A DNA stretch of 64,000 nt from Palsa-89 sp963824345. GTDB taxonomy: Bacteria > Acidobacteriota > Terriglobia > Bryobacterales > Bryobacteraceae. The notes beneath the pieces are model-generated. The model was not told the origin of the DNA and made no database searches. It saw nothing but the letters and a program-made list of their open reading frames with translations. Of the stretch, positions 1 through 8,495 are shown in pieces. The translations under genes were made by a program, and so were the position numbers. The stretch covers positions 62,001 through 126,000 of the forward strand of contig CAWGOZ010000004.1 of NCBI GenBank assembly GCA_963824345.1, read 5' to 3'. Each line of letters begins with the position of its first letter. Positions within the stretch are counted from its first letter, which is position 1.

Positions 1-397
1 GGCCCGGGGCCGTTGCGCCCACCAAGGAAGCGGGGGTCAGAGAGGCCGGCGATGTTTGGCCAGCTTCGGCGCGCTGCAGCTGCCAGACCGCGGCGAGCGG
101 GCCGTAACGCGACACTTCGATGTCGATGTCGTTCTCCAGCACCAGCGCGATAGCATCCTGCACCGTTAAGTACAAGGCGCCGGCGCGAATCAAATCTTTC
201 AGCCCGGTAGAATTGTCGAGCCGGATGGGCGGCACTTGCGGAGCGAGATAAGGCCGCCACCAGACTGGAGCGTCAGGCTTCACCGGATCGATACCGGGTG
301 ATTGTCCCCGGGCGCCGGACATCCAGATGACGCAGCATAATCCAACGGTGAGGGCTTGCCGCAGCGCGCCAGAAACTCGGCCGGCGCGGGCGGTCAT
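1..397 (-). CDS. TolC-like outer membrane protein, truncated by the window edge
   Basis: This is the N-terminal 132 codons of a second TolC-like protein, read on the minus strand from ATG at 397. The first ~30 residues form a signal peptide (hydrophobic stretch LTVGLCCVIWMSGARG). After it comes DLIRAGALYLTVQDAIALVLENDIDIEVSRYGPL, in which residues such as YLTVQDAIALVLENDIDIEV match the upstream neighbour's YLSAQDVIALAIENNIDIEV almost position for position, so the two are tandem paralogues. The start codon overlaps the stop of the upstream gene as ATGA (394-397), which points to translational coupling. The role as outer-membrane channel component is inferred from the paralogue; the barrel and coil regions lie outside the window. 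Confidence 0.8.
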   Translation of the reverse strand, partial: MTARAGRVSGALRQALTVGLCCVIWMSGARGQSPGIDPVKPDAPVWWRPYLAPQVPPIRLDNSTGLKDLIRAGALYLTVQDAIALVLENDIDIEVSRYGPLAAVWQLQRAEAGQTSPASLTPASLVGATAPG

Positions 398-2418
398 CGC
401 TCTTCTCCGGTTCGCAAGTCGGGTGGAAGCGAAGACGGCCGCGACACGTGTCCCGACTGGGCTTCCTCGATCGAGACATGGTTGGTCACGAGAGTTCTGC
501 CCAAGGCCAGATCCAATGCGATCCGCGCGTGGGTATAACTCGCCATTGCTTCCGTAACCAGGCTGCCCGCGGCCGCCAAGTCGCGCTGATCCTGCATCAC
601 TTGATAAGGGGTGCCCGCTCGTACCGTAACCTTCTTCAGATCCCCTTCCAAGGTCTGTTGTTCGAGCACGCGGGCTTTTAGAGCCGCGTCATAGCGGGCG
701 CGAGCCTGCTGTAATCCGATCACTGCGTTGTTCACGTCCACTCGAACCTGATTGATGCTCTTCTGCAGGCTCAATTCGTTCTGCCGGAGTTCCAGCAGGC
801 TGGCGACGTAATCGGCCTGCGCGGCGCGGTTGCGAATCGCGATGTTCAGACTAAAACCCGCGGCGTAATTCGGGAAATTTCGCCGCGCGATCTGCGCCAG
901 CAGATTTCCGTAGCCGCCGGTATTGTAGTCCCCCACTCTATCCTTGACGCCGAGCGCTGTCAGTTCTCCGGTCAAGCCGTTGTTTGCCACCTCGGCGAAC
1001 GCCTGCAAGGTGGGCTTCAAGGAATTCTTGATTCCCACGAGATTCTGTTTGTTGCTGTCCAGGTTGATGCGGGCTTCCGTGATTTCAACCCGATTGTCGA
1101 TGGCCTCGCGGACCAGCTCCTCGGTGGCCCGCAAGGGCTCGTTGTCGGGAGCAGCGATCGAATCGAGCGGAACGATATGCGCGTCCGCCAGCGTGCTGCT
1201 GGCGACGCCGTTACGGCTCAGCGCGTTCTTCAGAATAATCTCCTGCTGCAGCAGGTTGGTCTGCGATACGACCAAATCCTGCTGGCCGGAATAAAACTGC
1301 GCCTCGGCGCGTGTTACTTCAATCTCCGGTAGCGCGCCGATGCTCACCTGTTTCTTGTTGTCATCGAGCAGCAGCTGCGCGGTTTCCACTTCCTGCTTGC
1401 GCGCCAGAAGATCGTCGTGCAAGCTAACCAGGTCCCAGTACAGGTTCAAAGCCGCCGCCACCGTAACGATCACCTGCATCTTGAATTGGAGGTCGGTGAT
1501 CTTCAGGTTGTTCTTCTGCACCCGGATATTGCGATCGTTGACCGCCGGTCCAAAACCTTGCAGGAGATTCTGCGTCAATTGCAGATCCAAGCCGCCGATG
1601 ATGTAGGGATTAAAATCGTAATCCGGGCTGTTTACCTTGCTGTACTGGCTGGTGTAACTCAATTGGCCGCTCAATCCGAAGTCCCAGTTCTGCGTATAGG
1701 AGCCTTGATAGCTTCTGCTTTGCTGCACGAGCGAGGTTGTTCCGATCAGAAAGGTATTACTCTCCGGCGTTGTGGAGTGCGCGAAAGCGGCGGAGGCGGA
1801 GAACGTGGGATCGAACGATGGAATGGCCGGACCAAGCTCGGCGACGATCCCGCCTCCCGAACTGACGCCCGAGCCGCCCGAGCTGCCGCTGGTGCTGGAG
1901 GAACCGCCCAGGCCTGAACTGCCGCCGGCGCCGAAGGAACTCCCGCCCGGCGAACCGGAGCCGCCACCAGCCATGGAGCCGCCGCCCAGCGAGCCGAAGC
2001 CTCCACCGGCCGGCGATGGGCCGCTGATATTCAGGCTGATTGGCTGGAAGCTGACGCTCTGAGGCCCGGAGGCTACGCTCAATCCAACGGACCGCAACGC
2101 GCCTCCACTCTCGGCGCGCCGCAGTATCTCCTTCGCTAAAAGCGGCCCATAGCGCTGCACCTCGATGTCAATGTTGTTCTCGATCGCCAGCGCGATGACG
2201 TCCTGCGCGGAAAGGTATAGATTCCCGGCACGAATCAGCGAATCCAGCCGCCCCGTATTGGACATGTTGATGGAGGGAACGGATCTCGGTTGATACGGAC
2301 GCGTCAGCCAGCCCCACCGGCCCGTGGGCGCATCGATCCTGATTTCACTTTGCGCCATGGCCGGCGCAACGAGAAGCGAGGCGTAGAGACAGCAAGCAAC
2401 TCCTGGGAATGATTTCAT
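394..2418 (-). CDS. TolC family outer membrane efflux protein with Gly/Ser-rich insert
   Basis: This 674-residue protein has a cleavable signal peptide (residues 1-22, ending PAMAQ) and the long helical organisation of outer-membrane efflux proteins: LDLQLTQNLLQGFG, a coiled region with the VEVTRAEAQ-type motif (seen as IEVTRAEAQFYSGQQDL), and a second repeat near RAARARYDAALKAR-like sequence at the C-terminus. It is much longer than E. coli TolC (about 470 mature residues). The extra length includes a Gly/Ser-rich, low-complexity stretch at roughly residues 130-195 and an N-terminal conserved block shared with the downstream paralogue. It lies 39 bp downstream of an ABC-2 permease gene, so it probably forms the outer-membrane exit for that exporter. 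No periplasmic adaptor gene is visible nearby. Confidence 0.88.
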   Translation of the reverse strand: MKSFPGVACCLYASLLVAPAMAQSEIRIDAPTGRWGWLTRPYQPRSVPSINMSNTGRLDSLIRAGNLYLSAQDVIALAIENNIDIEVQRYGPLLAKEILRRAESGGALRSVGLSVASGPQSVSFQPISLNISGPSPAGGGFGSLGGGSMAGGGSGSPGGSSFGAGGSSGLGGSSSTSGSSGGSGVSSGGGIVAELGPAIPSFDPTFSASAAFAHSTTPESNTFLIGTTSLVQQSRSYQGSYTQNWDFGLSGQLSYTSQYSKVNSPDYDFNPYIIGGLDLQLTQNLLQGFGPAVNDRNIRVQKNNLKITDLQFKMQVIVTVAAALNLYWDLVSLHDDLLARKQEVETAQLLLDDNKKQVSIGALPEIEVTRAEAQFYSGQQDLVVSQTNLLQQEIILKNALSRNGVASSTLADAHIVPLDSIAAPDNEPLRATEELVREAIDNRVEITEARINLDSNKQNLVGIKNSLKPTLQAFAEVANNGLTGELTALGVKDRVGDYNTGGYGNLLAQIARRNFPNYAAGFSLNIAIRNRAAQADYVASLLELRQNELSLQKSINQVRVDVNNAVIGLQQARARYDAALKARVLEQQTLEGDLKKVTVRAGTPYQVMQDQRDLAAAGSLVTEAMASYTHARIALDLALGRTLVTNHVSIEEAQSGHVSRPSSLPPDLRTGEER

Positions 2419-2457
2419 CGCACTGGGATTGACCTTTCTAGAATTTAAAAACGCGCG

Positions 2458-3204
2458 CTAGAGCTGAATCCTCGAAAACATAACACTGCCCAGCCCCACC
2501 AGCGCCGCCGCGACCACCGAGAGTACCGCCAGGTCCAGCGGAAGGCCGAAGTGCGCCACGCCAATCAGCGCGCTGCGCAGACCATCCACGCCGTATGACA
2601 ACGGATCAAGCGTGGCAATTACGTTCAGCGCCGTGGGCAAGTTGGTTAACGGGAACAAGGCGCCGGAGAGAAAAAAGATCGGCATCACCAAAAAATTCAT
2701 GATCAACTGGAAGCCCTGAAAATCCGACAGGACCGAAGCGATCGCGGTCCCGAGCGCGGTAAACATGATCGACACCAGCAGCATCACCAGGAGGGCTTCC
2801 GGGAGCGCCCGAAAATTGGTGACGCGAAAACCGGCCGCCAGGCAGATCAGCACCACGATCAGGCCCTGGATCATGGCCACCGTGGCGCCGCCCAAGGTTC
2901 GCCCGATCATCACCAGGATCCTAGGTACGGGCGCCACCAGGGTCTCTTTCAGAAAGCCGAATTGCCGGTCCCAAATCAGTTCGATGCCGGAAAACACGGC
3001 CGTGAAGAGAATGGTCATGCCGATCACGCCCGGCGCCAGGAACTGAATATAGTTCCCTTGGCCGGCTCGCTGGAAAATCGGTCCGAAGCCAAAACCTAAA
3101 GCGAGCAAGAACAGCAACGGCTGGCCCAGCGCCGCGATGATGCGCGGCTTGGAACGCACATAACGCTTCAATTGCCGCAGCCACAGAATGTAGATCGCAC
3201 TCAT
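2458..3204 (-). CDS. ABC-2 type transporter permease
   Basis: The 248-residue product is an integral membrane protein with about six hydrophobic segments (for example IIAALGQPLLFLLALGFGF, VAMIQGLIVVLICLAAG and LIMNFLVMPIFFLSGALFPL). The block NFLVMPIFFLSGALFPL, followed by LDPLSYGVDGLR, is the hallmark of ABC-2 permeases of the DrrB/NodJ type. Its ATG overlaps the stop of the upstream ATPase gene by 4 nt (3201-3204), so the two are translationally coupled and should form one exporter. Substrate cannot be told from sequence; relatives export drugs, polysaccharides or lipids. Confidence 0.92.
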   Translation of the reverse strand: MSAIYILWLRQLKRYVRSKPRIIAALGQPLLFLLALGFGFGPIFQRAGQGNYIQFLAPGVIGMTILFTAVFSGIELIWDRQFGFLKETLVAPVPRILVMIGRTLGGATVAMIQGLIVVLICLAAGFRVTNFRALPEALLVMLLVSIMFTALGTAIASVLSDFQGFQLIMNFLVMPIFFLSGALFPLTNLPTALNVIATLDPLSYGVDGLRSALIGVAHFGLPLDLAVLSVVAAALVGLGSVMFSRIQL

Positions 3205-3995
3205 GATCGCCCCCTTCGGAACATGCGCGCCATGTTCCGCATTTGATCCACCGAACTTGCGTCTTCATCGCGAATCGTGGACCCAGTCAACGCCAGGAAG
3301 GCCTGCTCCAGGGTTTCGCCGCCGGTCTGCTGCTTCAACTGCTGCGCGGTTCCCTGGGCCACGATCTTTCCGTGGTCGATGATCGCGATCCGGTGCGCAA
3401 CGCGCTCGGCCTCTTCCATGTAATGCGTGGTCATGAACACCGTGACGCGCTCCTCGGCGTTCAATTTCTTGACGTGCGTCCAAAGCTGATTGCGGGTTTG
3501 CGGATCCAGGCCCAGGGTCGGTTCATCCAGGAACAGGATTTTCGGCGTGTGCAGCAGGCCCCGCGCGATTTCCAAACGCCGTTTCATTCCTCCGGAAAAT
3601 TGCTTCACGGGGTCGTCGCGCCGTTCCCATAGCTCGAACAGCTTCAGTAACGATTCGATTCTTTCGCGGCGCACCTTGCGGGGCACCTTGTAAAGCACGC
3701 CGTGAAAATCCATGTTCTCGTACGCAGTAAGTTCATCGTCCAGGCTGGGGTCCTGGAACACGATGCCAAACCGTTTGCGCGCTTCATTGTGCTCCACGCT
3801 CGGATCCAGGCCGTCCAGTTGCACCTTTCCGCTGGTCGGTTTCAGAAGCGTCGTCAGCATTTTGATGGTGGTGGTTTTTCCAGCGCCGTTGGGGCCCAAA
3901 AACGCGAAGATCTCGCCTTTGTCCACGTCGAAGGAGATGTTACGGACGGCCTGAAAATCGCCGTAATTCTTCACCAGATTGGTTACCCGAATCAT
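3201..3995 (-). CDS. ABC transporter ATP-binding protein
   Basis: The 264-residue ATPase of the exporter has all canonical elements: Walker A GPNGAGKT (residues 34-41), a Q-loop at FQDPSLD (80-86), signature FSGGMKRRLEIARG (133-146), Walker B ILFLDEP (153-159) with the catalytic Glu, D-loop GLDP, and switch His in TTHYMEEAERV. It is closest in pattern to the DrrA/CcmA-like group that drives ABC-2 permeases. It is the first gene of the minus-strand operon ATPase-permease-TolC-TolC; the next gene upstream (from 4103) is divergent, so the promoter should lie in 3996-4102. Confidence 0.95.
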   Translation of the reverse strand: MIRVTNLVKNYGDFQAVRNISFDVDKGEIFAFLGPNGAGKTTTIKMLTTLLKPTSGKVQLDGLDPSVEHNEARKRFGIVFQDPSLDDELTAYENMDFHGVLYKVPRKVRRERIESLLKLFELWERRDDPVKQFSGGMKRRLEIARGLLHTPKILFLDEPTLGLDPQTRNQLWTHVKKLNAEERVTVFMTTHYMEEAERVAHRIAIIDHGKIVAQGTAQQLKQQTGGETLEQAFLALTGSTIRDEDASSVDQMRNMARMFRRGRS

Positions 3996-4102
3996 TCACG
4001 CTCCTCTTCTGCAATAGTCGCATTGTCGAAGAATATATGCCGCCCTTGTCGATGCGCACACGCAGTCGGCAGTCAGCGGCCCTTCTGGGCGACAATACAA
4101 AA

Positions 4103-5110
4103 ATGCGCGCATGGTTCATGGATACCTACGATGGTGTGGATCGCCTCCGCTTGGGCGAGGCGCCGGACCCCGCCCCCGGGCCGAATCAAGTCTTGCTTGG
4201 CCTGCGATTCGCGGCCCTGAATCCGGCCGACGCTTTCCTGGCGCAAGCCATGTACCCGGCCAAACCCGCGCTGCCTCATATCCTGGGACGGGACGGCGCT
4301 GGTGAGGTTCTAGCGGTGGGTCCGGGAGTGACGAACGTGCGCGTCGGAGATGCGGCCGGTATTCTGCGCTGTGACGCCGGCGTGGAAGCCTGGGGCACGC
4401 TGGCCGAGAAAGTCGTGGTGGCCGACCAATCTGTTGCCCGGCCGCCGTCGGGCTGGTCCTTGGAACAGATGGCCGCCGCCCCGCTGGTCTATCTGACGGC
4501 CTGGCAGGCTCTCACCCAATGGAGCCATCCGCCCGCGCCCCCGTCCCCAGGCTCCGTGCTGCTTGTCACCGGCGCGTCCGGCGGTGTCGGCACTGCAACG
4601 GTTCAGCTCGGCAAATCGATGGGATTGACGGTTGTCGCGCTATCGCGCAGTTCCCAAAAAGGCGCTCGATTGAAGGAACTCGGAGCGGATTTCGTTTTCG
4701 ATCCGGCGGACCCGAACCTGCGCAAACTCGTCATGGCCGCGATCGCCCCGCGGAAAGTGGACCTTGCGGTGGACAACATCGGCGCGGCATTGTTCAATCA
4801 GCTGATCGCCATGCTTGGTCACGGGGGAAAAATCAGCGTGGTTGGAAGAAGCGGTGGCGAGGTGCCCGAGTTCAACACAGCGACGCTGTTCTTCCGCCGC
4901 AATCGGATTGGCGGCGTATCCGTTGCCGACTACTCGCCGCAGGCGGCGCAGGCGGCTTGGGCCGAGATCACCGGGCGGCTGAATGCGGCGGGACAGAAGC
5001 CCGTGATCGACAAAATCTTTGCATTTGAAGATGTGAAGCCCGCCTTTGCGCGGCTGGCCGAAGGACCAATGGGCAAGGTGCTGGTGCGCGTGTCCAGCAT
5101 GCTACGATGA
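4103..5110 (+). CDS. zinc-independent quinone oxidoreductase-like MDR protein
   Basis: This is a medium-chain dehydrogenase/reductase of about 335 residues. The N-terminal GroES-like domain contains LNPADAFLAQ and HILGRDGAGEVLAVGPGV; the Rossmann domain has the nucleotide-binding motif VTGASGGVGTATVQLGKSMG around residue 160. The structural and catalytic zinc cysteines of alcohol dehydrogenases are absent, which places it with the NADPH:quinone reductase/zeta-crystallin side of the superfamily. The reading frame is open from 4037, but the ATG at 4103 gives the usual MRAWFM start of the family and is chosen. The substrate is unknown. Confidence 0.88.
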   Translation: MRAWFMDTYDGVDRLRLGEAPDPAPGPNQVLLGLRFAALNPADAFLAQAMYPAKPALPHILGRDGAGEVLAVGPGVTNVRVGDAAGILRCDAGVEAWGTLAEKVVVADQSVARPPSGWSLEQMAAAPLVYLTAWQALTQWSHPPAPPSPGSVLLVTGASGGVGTATVQLGKSMGLTVVALSRSSQKGARLKELGADFVFDPADPNLRKLVMAAIAPRKVDLAVDNIGAALFNQLIAMLGHGGKISVVGRSGGEVPEFNTATLFFRRNRIGGVSVADYSPQAAQAAWAEITGRLNAAGQKPVIDKIFAFEDVKPAFARLAEGPMGKVLVRVSSMLR

Positions 5111-5216
5111 AAACCAGTCCGATTTGCTCGCGACTTCGCCTCGCGCCAGGGCGTACGCCAGCTCGCCTGTAACGGTGAATCAGCTGCCGGGATACGCGCA
5201 GCAAGGAGTGTTCCAC

Positions 5217-5564
5217 ATGACCAACATTTACGTAGGAAATCTTTCCTATGAAACATCCCAGGAGGATCTGGAGGCGGCGTTCAACGAATTCGGAGCCGTG
5301 GAACGCGTCAACATCGTGCGCGATCGCGACACCGGCCAGCCCCGCGGCTTCGCTTTTGTCGAGATGACCAATCGCAATGAAGCATCCAGCGCTATCGCCG
5401 CGCTCAACGGCCGCAATATGGGTGGCCGGGACCTCAGCGTCAACGAAGCACGCCCGCGAGAAGAGCGCTCCGGTGGCCGGCCCGGCGGTGGCGGTGGCGG
5501 CCGCGGCGGATTCAAGAGCGGTGGAGGCGGGGGTGGTGGACGCAGCAAGGGTCCACGCTGGTAA
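5217..5564 (+). CDS. RRM domain RNA-binding protein with glycine-rich tail
   Basis: The 115-residue product has a single RNA recognition motif (residues 3-78) with RNP2 IYVGNLS (residues 4-10) and RNP1 RGFAFVEM (43-50), followed by an Arg/Gly-rich tail of about 35 residues typical of bacterial and cyanobacterial cold-induced Rbp proteins. A good ribosome-binding site, AAGGAG (5203-5208), lies 8 nt before the ATG at 5217, which settles the start despite an open frame upstream. Such proteins bind single-stranded RNA and often accumulate in cold or stress. The gene stands alone. Confidence 0.93.
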   Translation: MTNIYVGNLSYETSQEDLEAAFNEFGAVERVNIVRDRDTGQPRGFAFVEMTNRNEASSAIAALNGRNMGGRDLSVNEARPREERSGGRPGGGGGGRGGFKSGGGGGGGRSKGPRW

Positions 5565-5590
5565 CGATTCAGCCGCTTCTGGCATCTTAT

Positions 5591-5878
5591 TTGCTAGTCG
5601 CGTTTCGTAGTCTTCTAACTTTGCCTCGGAAACTCACAACCCGCTTGGGGCCGTATTGGCTCCTACTGGAAGCTTCGGGCGAATCCACCTGGCGCCTGCA
5701 ACTGTTGGGAGATTCGCATCATGAGGCCGAGATCACCGCTAACGGTGAGGAAGAAGCCAAGGACGCCGCCGTGGAAGCCACGGTCGCGCTGCTGAAGGAA
5801 GAGAATCCGGAGTTTCGAGAACCCGCCAAAGTCACTTGGAACCCGGCCTTCGTTTCCGACAACCGGCTCAATCTCTGA
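5591..5878 (+). CDS. small hypothetical protein
   Basis: This frame of up to 95 residues opens with TTG at 5591 (other in-frame TTG codons at 5621 and 5642). It encodes an acidic protein with the block YWLLLEASGESTWRLQLLGD and an E-rich helical segment (GEEEAKDAAVEATVALLKEE). I recognise no family. In favour of it being real: helical second half, codon use like its neighbours, and a position just after the RRM gene. Against it: no ATG, no clear ribosome-binding site. Its stop overlaps the 3' end of the convergent gene at 5868 by 11 bp. Confidence 0.5.
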   Translation: MLVAFRSLLTLPRKLTTRLGPYWLLLEASGESTWRLQLLGDSHHEAEITANGEEEAKDAAVEATVALLKEENPEFREPAKVTWNPAFVSDNRLNL

Positions 5879-7142
5879 TCAGCGAGGGCTTGGTGGCGCG
5901 CACGATCTCGAGCACCGCCTGCCGTTCGGCGGCGGAAATGCCAGCGAACGTGGGGCTCTTGTCTTTGCCCGTCAAAACGTCGTAAAGCCGCTGATGCACT
6001 CGCTCCCGCACGATATCCGGCATTGCATCGAACGCCGCGCTATAAACCATGTAAGACAGCGAATACCGAAACAGCCGTTTTTGCAAATCGAAATCCCTGA
6101 GCGACCGGCCCTTGCTATCTTTAGGCCCGCGCGCGGTGAACGTCTCGGTAAACGTCGAGACCCCGGCCACCGGCTGTTTTAGTGGCTCTTCGTCCACGAA
6201 AAGCATGTAGCCGAGCATCTCTTCGATCTCGGTGTTGACGCGGTCGCGCGCCGCGCCGTCCAACTTACCCTTGCCTTCATGGAGCGCGATGCGCGCGTCC
6301 CATCCGATCCGGGTCATCAGGTTCGTCATCCGCGTCTGATGCTCCAGCGTCATCAGCGCGACAATGTCGCTGGTGGGCGCCAGATACCGCGAGGTATCGA
6401 AGAAGGCCGCCAGACTGGTGACGTTCTGGGTGCCTTCCTGCACCGCCCGGCCCGGAAGCAAGGGATCGGCCAGCTCCCGATTATTCCCCAGATGCACTGC
6501 GGACCCGGTGGTACCGGTGACGTACCATCCGCCCCAGCGTTCGTCGATACTGGTCCGATCGTCGGTGATGAACGCGCTGCCGTGCGATTCGCGCGCATTC
6601 TGGTCCGTCACCGGGTGCACCGAGCTCACCAGGATTCCGGGGATGCCCATGGTCGGCGCGCCTTGGTGACAACGCAGGCAATCGTCGCGGCGCGCAAACT
6701 CGGGCCGAACGCTTTTCTCGGCGTCCAAAGTGTAGAAAACCACGCCCTGCCTGGGGTCGATGGCCGACAGCTCCAGCACTTCGCCATTCTGCACGAAGCC
6801 CACCGCGGTATCGTCGTTGAAATAAATGGCGCGCGGCGTACGCGGCGAAATTCGCTCGTTCTGAATGCTGGTCCGCGAAAATACCAGCACCTGCGAATCG
6901 GTGTTGATGTCGAGTTGCTTGAGGATGGCCGGAAGATAGCCCCAGCCATTTCGCGCATAATCCAGTTTGGCCTGGCCGCCTTCGATTTGTGCTTCCAGCT
7001 GTTCTACGCGGTCCGATACCGGCCCCGCATATTGAATCGCCGGGTCATCCAGCGGGAGGTAGAACGTGTCCTCCAATCGCTCGGCCAACAGCACAGCGCC
7101 GACTGCCAGCGCAGCCCAGCCAGATACCAGCACAACACGCAT
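5868..7142 (-). CDS. secreted protein with a single CXXCH haem motif
   Basis: The 424-residue product begins with a signal peptide or anchor (VVLVSGWAALAVGAVLLA, residues 3-20). A single covalent haem motif CLRCH lies at 155-159, followed by HQGAPTMGIPGILVSSVHPV. A region ahead of it (VLVFSRTSIQNERISPRTPR) precedes a beta-rich stretch. I read it as a periplasmic or membrane-anchored monohaem c-type cytochrome-like protein; the rest matches no enzyme I can name. The C-terminal part (YDVLTGKDKSPTFAGISAAER) resembles the linker/helix seen in planctomycete and acidobacterial cytochrome-like proteins, but this is a weak impression. Its 3' end overlaps the preceding small gene by 11 bp. Confidence 0.8.
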   Translation of the reverse strand: MRVVLVSGWAALAVGAVLLAERLEDTFYLPLDDPAIQYAGPVSDRVEQLEAQIEGGQAKLDYARNGWGYLPAILKQLDINTDSQVLVFSRTSIQNERISPRTPRAIYFNDDTAVGFVQNGEVLELSAIDPRQGVVFYTLDAEKSVRPEFARRDDCLRCHQGAPTMGIPGILVSSVHPVTDQNARESHGSAFITDDRTSIDERWGGWYVTGTTGSAVHLGNNRELADPLLPGRAVQEGTQNVTSLAAFFDTSRYLAPTSDIVALMTLEHQTRMTNLMTRIGWDARIALHEGKGKLDGAARDRVNTEIEEMLGYMLFVDEEPLKQPVAGVSTFTETFTARGPKDSKGRSLRDFDLQKRLFRYSLSYMVYSAAFDAMPDIVRERVHQRLYDVLTGKDKSPTFAGISAAERQAVLEIVRATKPSLIRD

Positions 7143-7164
7143 CTGTTGTTATTTTACGTGCCGG

Positions 7165-7731
7165 CTAGGCGTGGGTCTTGAGCATGGGCTTGCCCTCATG
7201 CGCCACCAGCAGATCGTGCATGTCGTTGGCATGCTCCTCCTCGTTGGTGAGGATCCCTTCCATCATCACTCGGGTGGTGGGGTCCTGGTCGGCGAAATAT
7301 CGAATGAGCTCGCGATAATGTTCGCACGCGATCCGCTCGGCCACCAGGTTTTCCTTGATCATCTCCACCAGGTTCGCGCCCACCGTATACTCGGAGGCCG
7401 AGCGCGACAAAAGGCCCTCGGGATTGAAGTTCGGCGTTCCGCCCAATTGGTTGATCCGTTCCGCCACCTGACGCATATGCCCTTGCTCTTCTTTGGCGTG
7501 CTGTTCGAATTCCTCCTTTACGCTATCGCTGGAAATACCCGCGGCGGCGATGGCGTTCATCGTATAGCGCAGCACGCATACGATTTCAGTGGCGAGGACC
7601 GATTGCAGGATGTCGATGGTCTGCTCCACGTTGCCCTGGTAGGCGGGCGTCACAGCGCCCTTGTCCAGATTGGCGCGCGCACGCTTGCGAAGTTCTTGAA
7701 CATCGGTGAGGAATGGCTGACTGTCTGACAT
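7165..7731 (-). CDS. ferritin-like/bacterioferritin-type protein
   Basis: The 188-residue product has the four-helix ferritin-like pattern: a helix with EIVCVLRYTMNAIAAAG, then EEFEQHAKEEQGHMRQVAERI (E and H ligands in an ExxH-type arrangement), ENLVAERIACEHYRELIRYF, and the last helix with TNEEEHANDMHDLL (second ExxH). These pairs form a di-iron site in the bacterioferritin/DUF892-like group, so it probably stores or oxidises iron in the cytoplasm. The ATG at 7731 is preceded by a CGGAGAA ribosome-binding site; the longer frame up to 7833 lacks one. It is divergent from the gene at 7848. Confidence 0.9.
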   Translation of the reverse strand: MSDSQPFLTDVQELRKRARANLDKGAVTPAYQGNVEQTIDILQSVLATEIVCVLRYTMNAIAAAGISSDSVKEEFEQHAKEEQGHMRQVAERINQLGGTPNFNPEGLLSRSASEYTVGANLVEMIKENLVAERIACEHYRELIRYFADQDPTTRVMMEGILTNEEEHANDMHDLLVAHEGKPMLKTHA

Positions 7732-7847
7732 AAGGTTCTCCGATCGAATACTAGAATGGTTTTTCGCTAGTGAGACGCGCCAACTGAACAAAATCATGCA
7801 AGGAATTGGGAATTTGCATACAATCAAGTGCAACGAAAGGATACTCC

Positions 7848-8495
7848 ATGCGCCTGATCGTGGTTTCGGCCGGAATTCTAGCTATCCTGGGCACTGTGAA
7901 CGCACAAGCTCCCACCACTCGCGATCTGCACCTGCGCGGCGACCGTTTTAAGCCGCTGACCTACGACACGCTGACGCCCGAACAAAAAACGCTGGTCGAC
8001 AATATCGTTGCCGGCCCGCGCACCTCGCTGGACGGCCCCTTCAACGTCCTGCTGCGGAGCCCCGAAATGGGCGATCTGGCGCAAAAGTTCGGCGCTCAGA
8101 TGCGCTACCGCTCCTCGCTCCCGCCGCGGCTGAATGAATTCGTCATTCTGATTACGGCGCGGCATTGGACCGCCCAGTTTGAATGGCAGGCGCACCGCAA
8201 AATCGCGCTCGCCGCCGGCCTGAGCCCCGCCGTCATCGATGCGCTGGCCGCCGGAAAACATCCCGCGTCCATGCAGCCGGACGAAGAAGTTGTCTACAAT
8301 TTCTGCACGGAGGTGCTCGCCACCAAGCAGTCCAGCGATGCCGCCTTCCAAGCGGCCAAGGAAAAATTCGGCGAACGCGGAGTGGTGGACATGCTGGGCG
8401 TGATGGGTTACTACCAGTTCGTTTCGATGCTGTTGAACGTAGATCGCTACCCGCTGGCCGACGGCGCCCAACCCGAGCTCAAACCGCTGCGGTGA
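7848..8495 (+). CDS. exported carboxymuconolactone decarboxylase-like protein
   Basis: The product has 215 residues with a signal peptide (LIVVSAGILAILGTVNAQA, residues 3-21). The AhpD/CMD-like core contains LPPRLNEFVILITARHWTAQ, EWQAHRKIALAAGLSP and EEVVYNFCTEVLATKQ. The catalytic CxxC of AhpD is absent, so it is a carboxymuconolactone-decarboxylase-type protein without the peroxidase thiols; the function of such secreted forms is unknown. A GAAAGGA ribosome-binding site precedes the ATG at 7848. Its stop overlaps the GTG start of the next gene (GTGA, 8492-8495). Confidence 0.85.
   Translation: MRLIVVSAGILAILGTVNAQAPTTRDLHLRGDRFKPLTYDTLTPEQKTLVDNIVAGPRTSLDGPFNVLLRSPEMGDLAQKFGAQMRYRSSLPPRLNEFVILITARHWTAQFEWQAHRKIALAAGLSPAVIDALAAGKHPASMQPDEEVVYNFCTEVLATKQSSDAAFQAAKEKFGERGVVDMLGVMGYYQFVSMLLNVDRYPLADGAQPELKPLR

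Noticed and set aside
8183..8491. Upstream extension of the DUF1697 frame
   Set aside because: It lies inside the preceding gene in another frame and is Arg-rich out-of-frame sequence; the GTG at 8492 is a better start.
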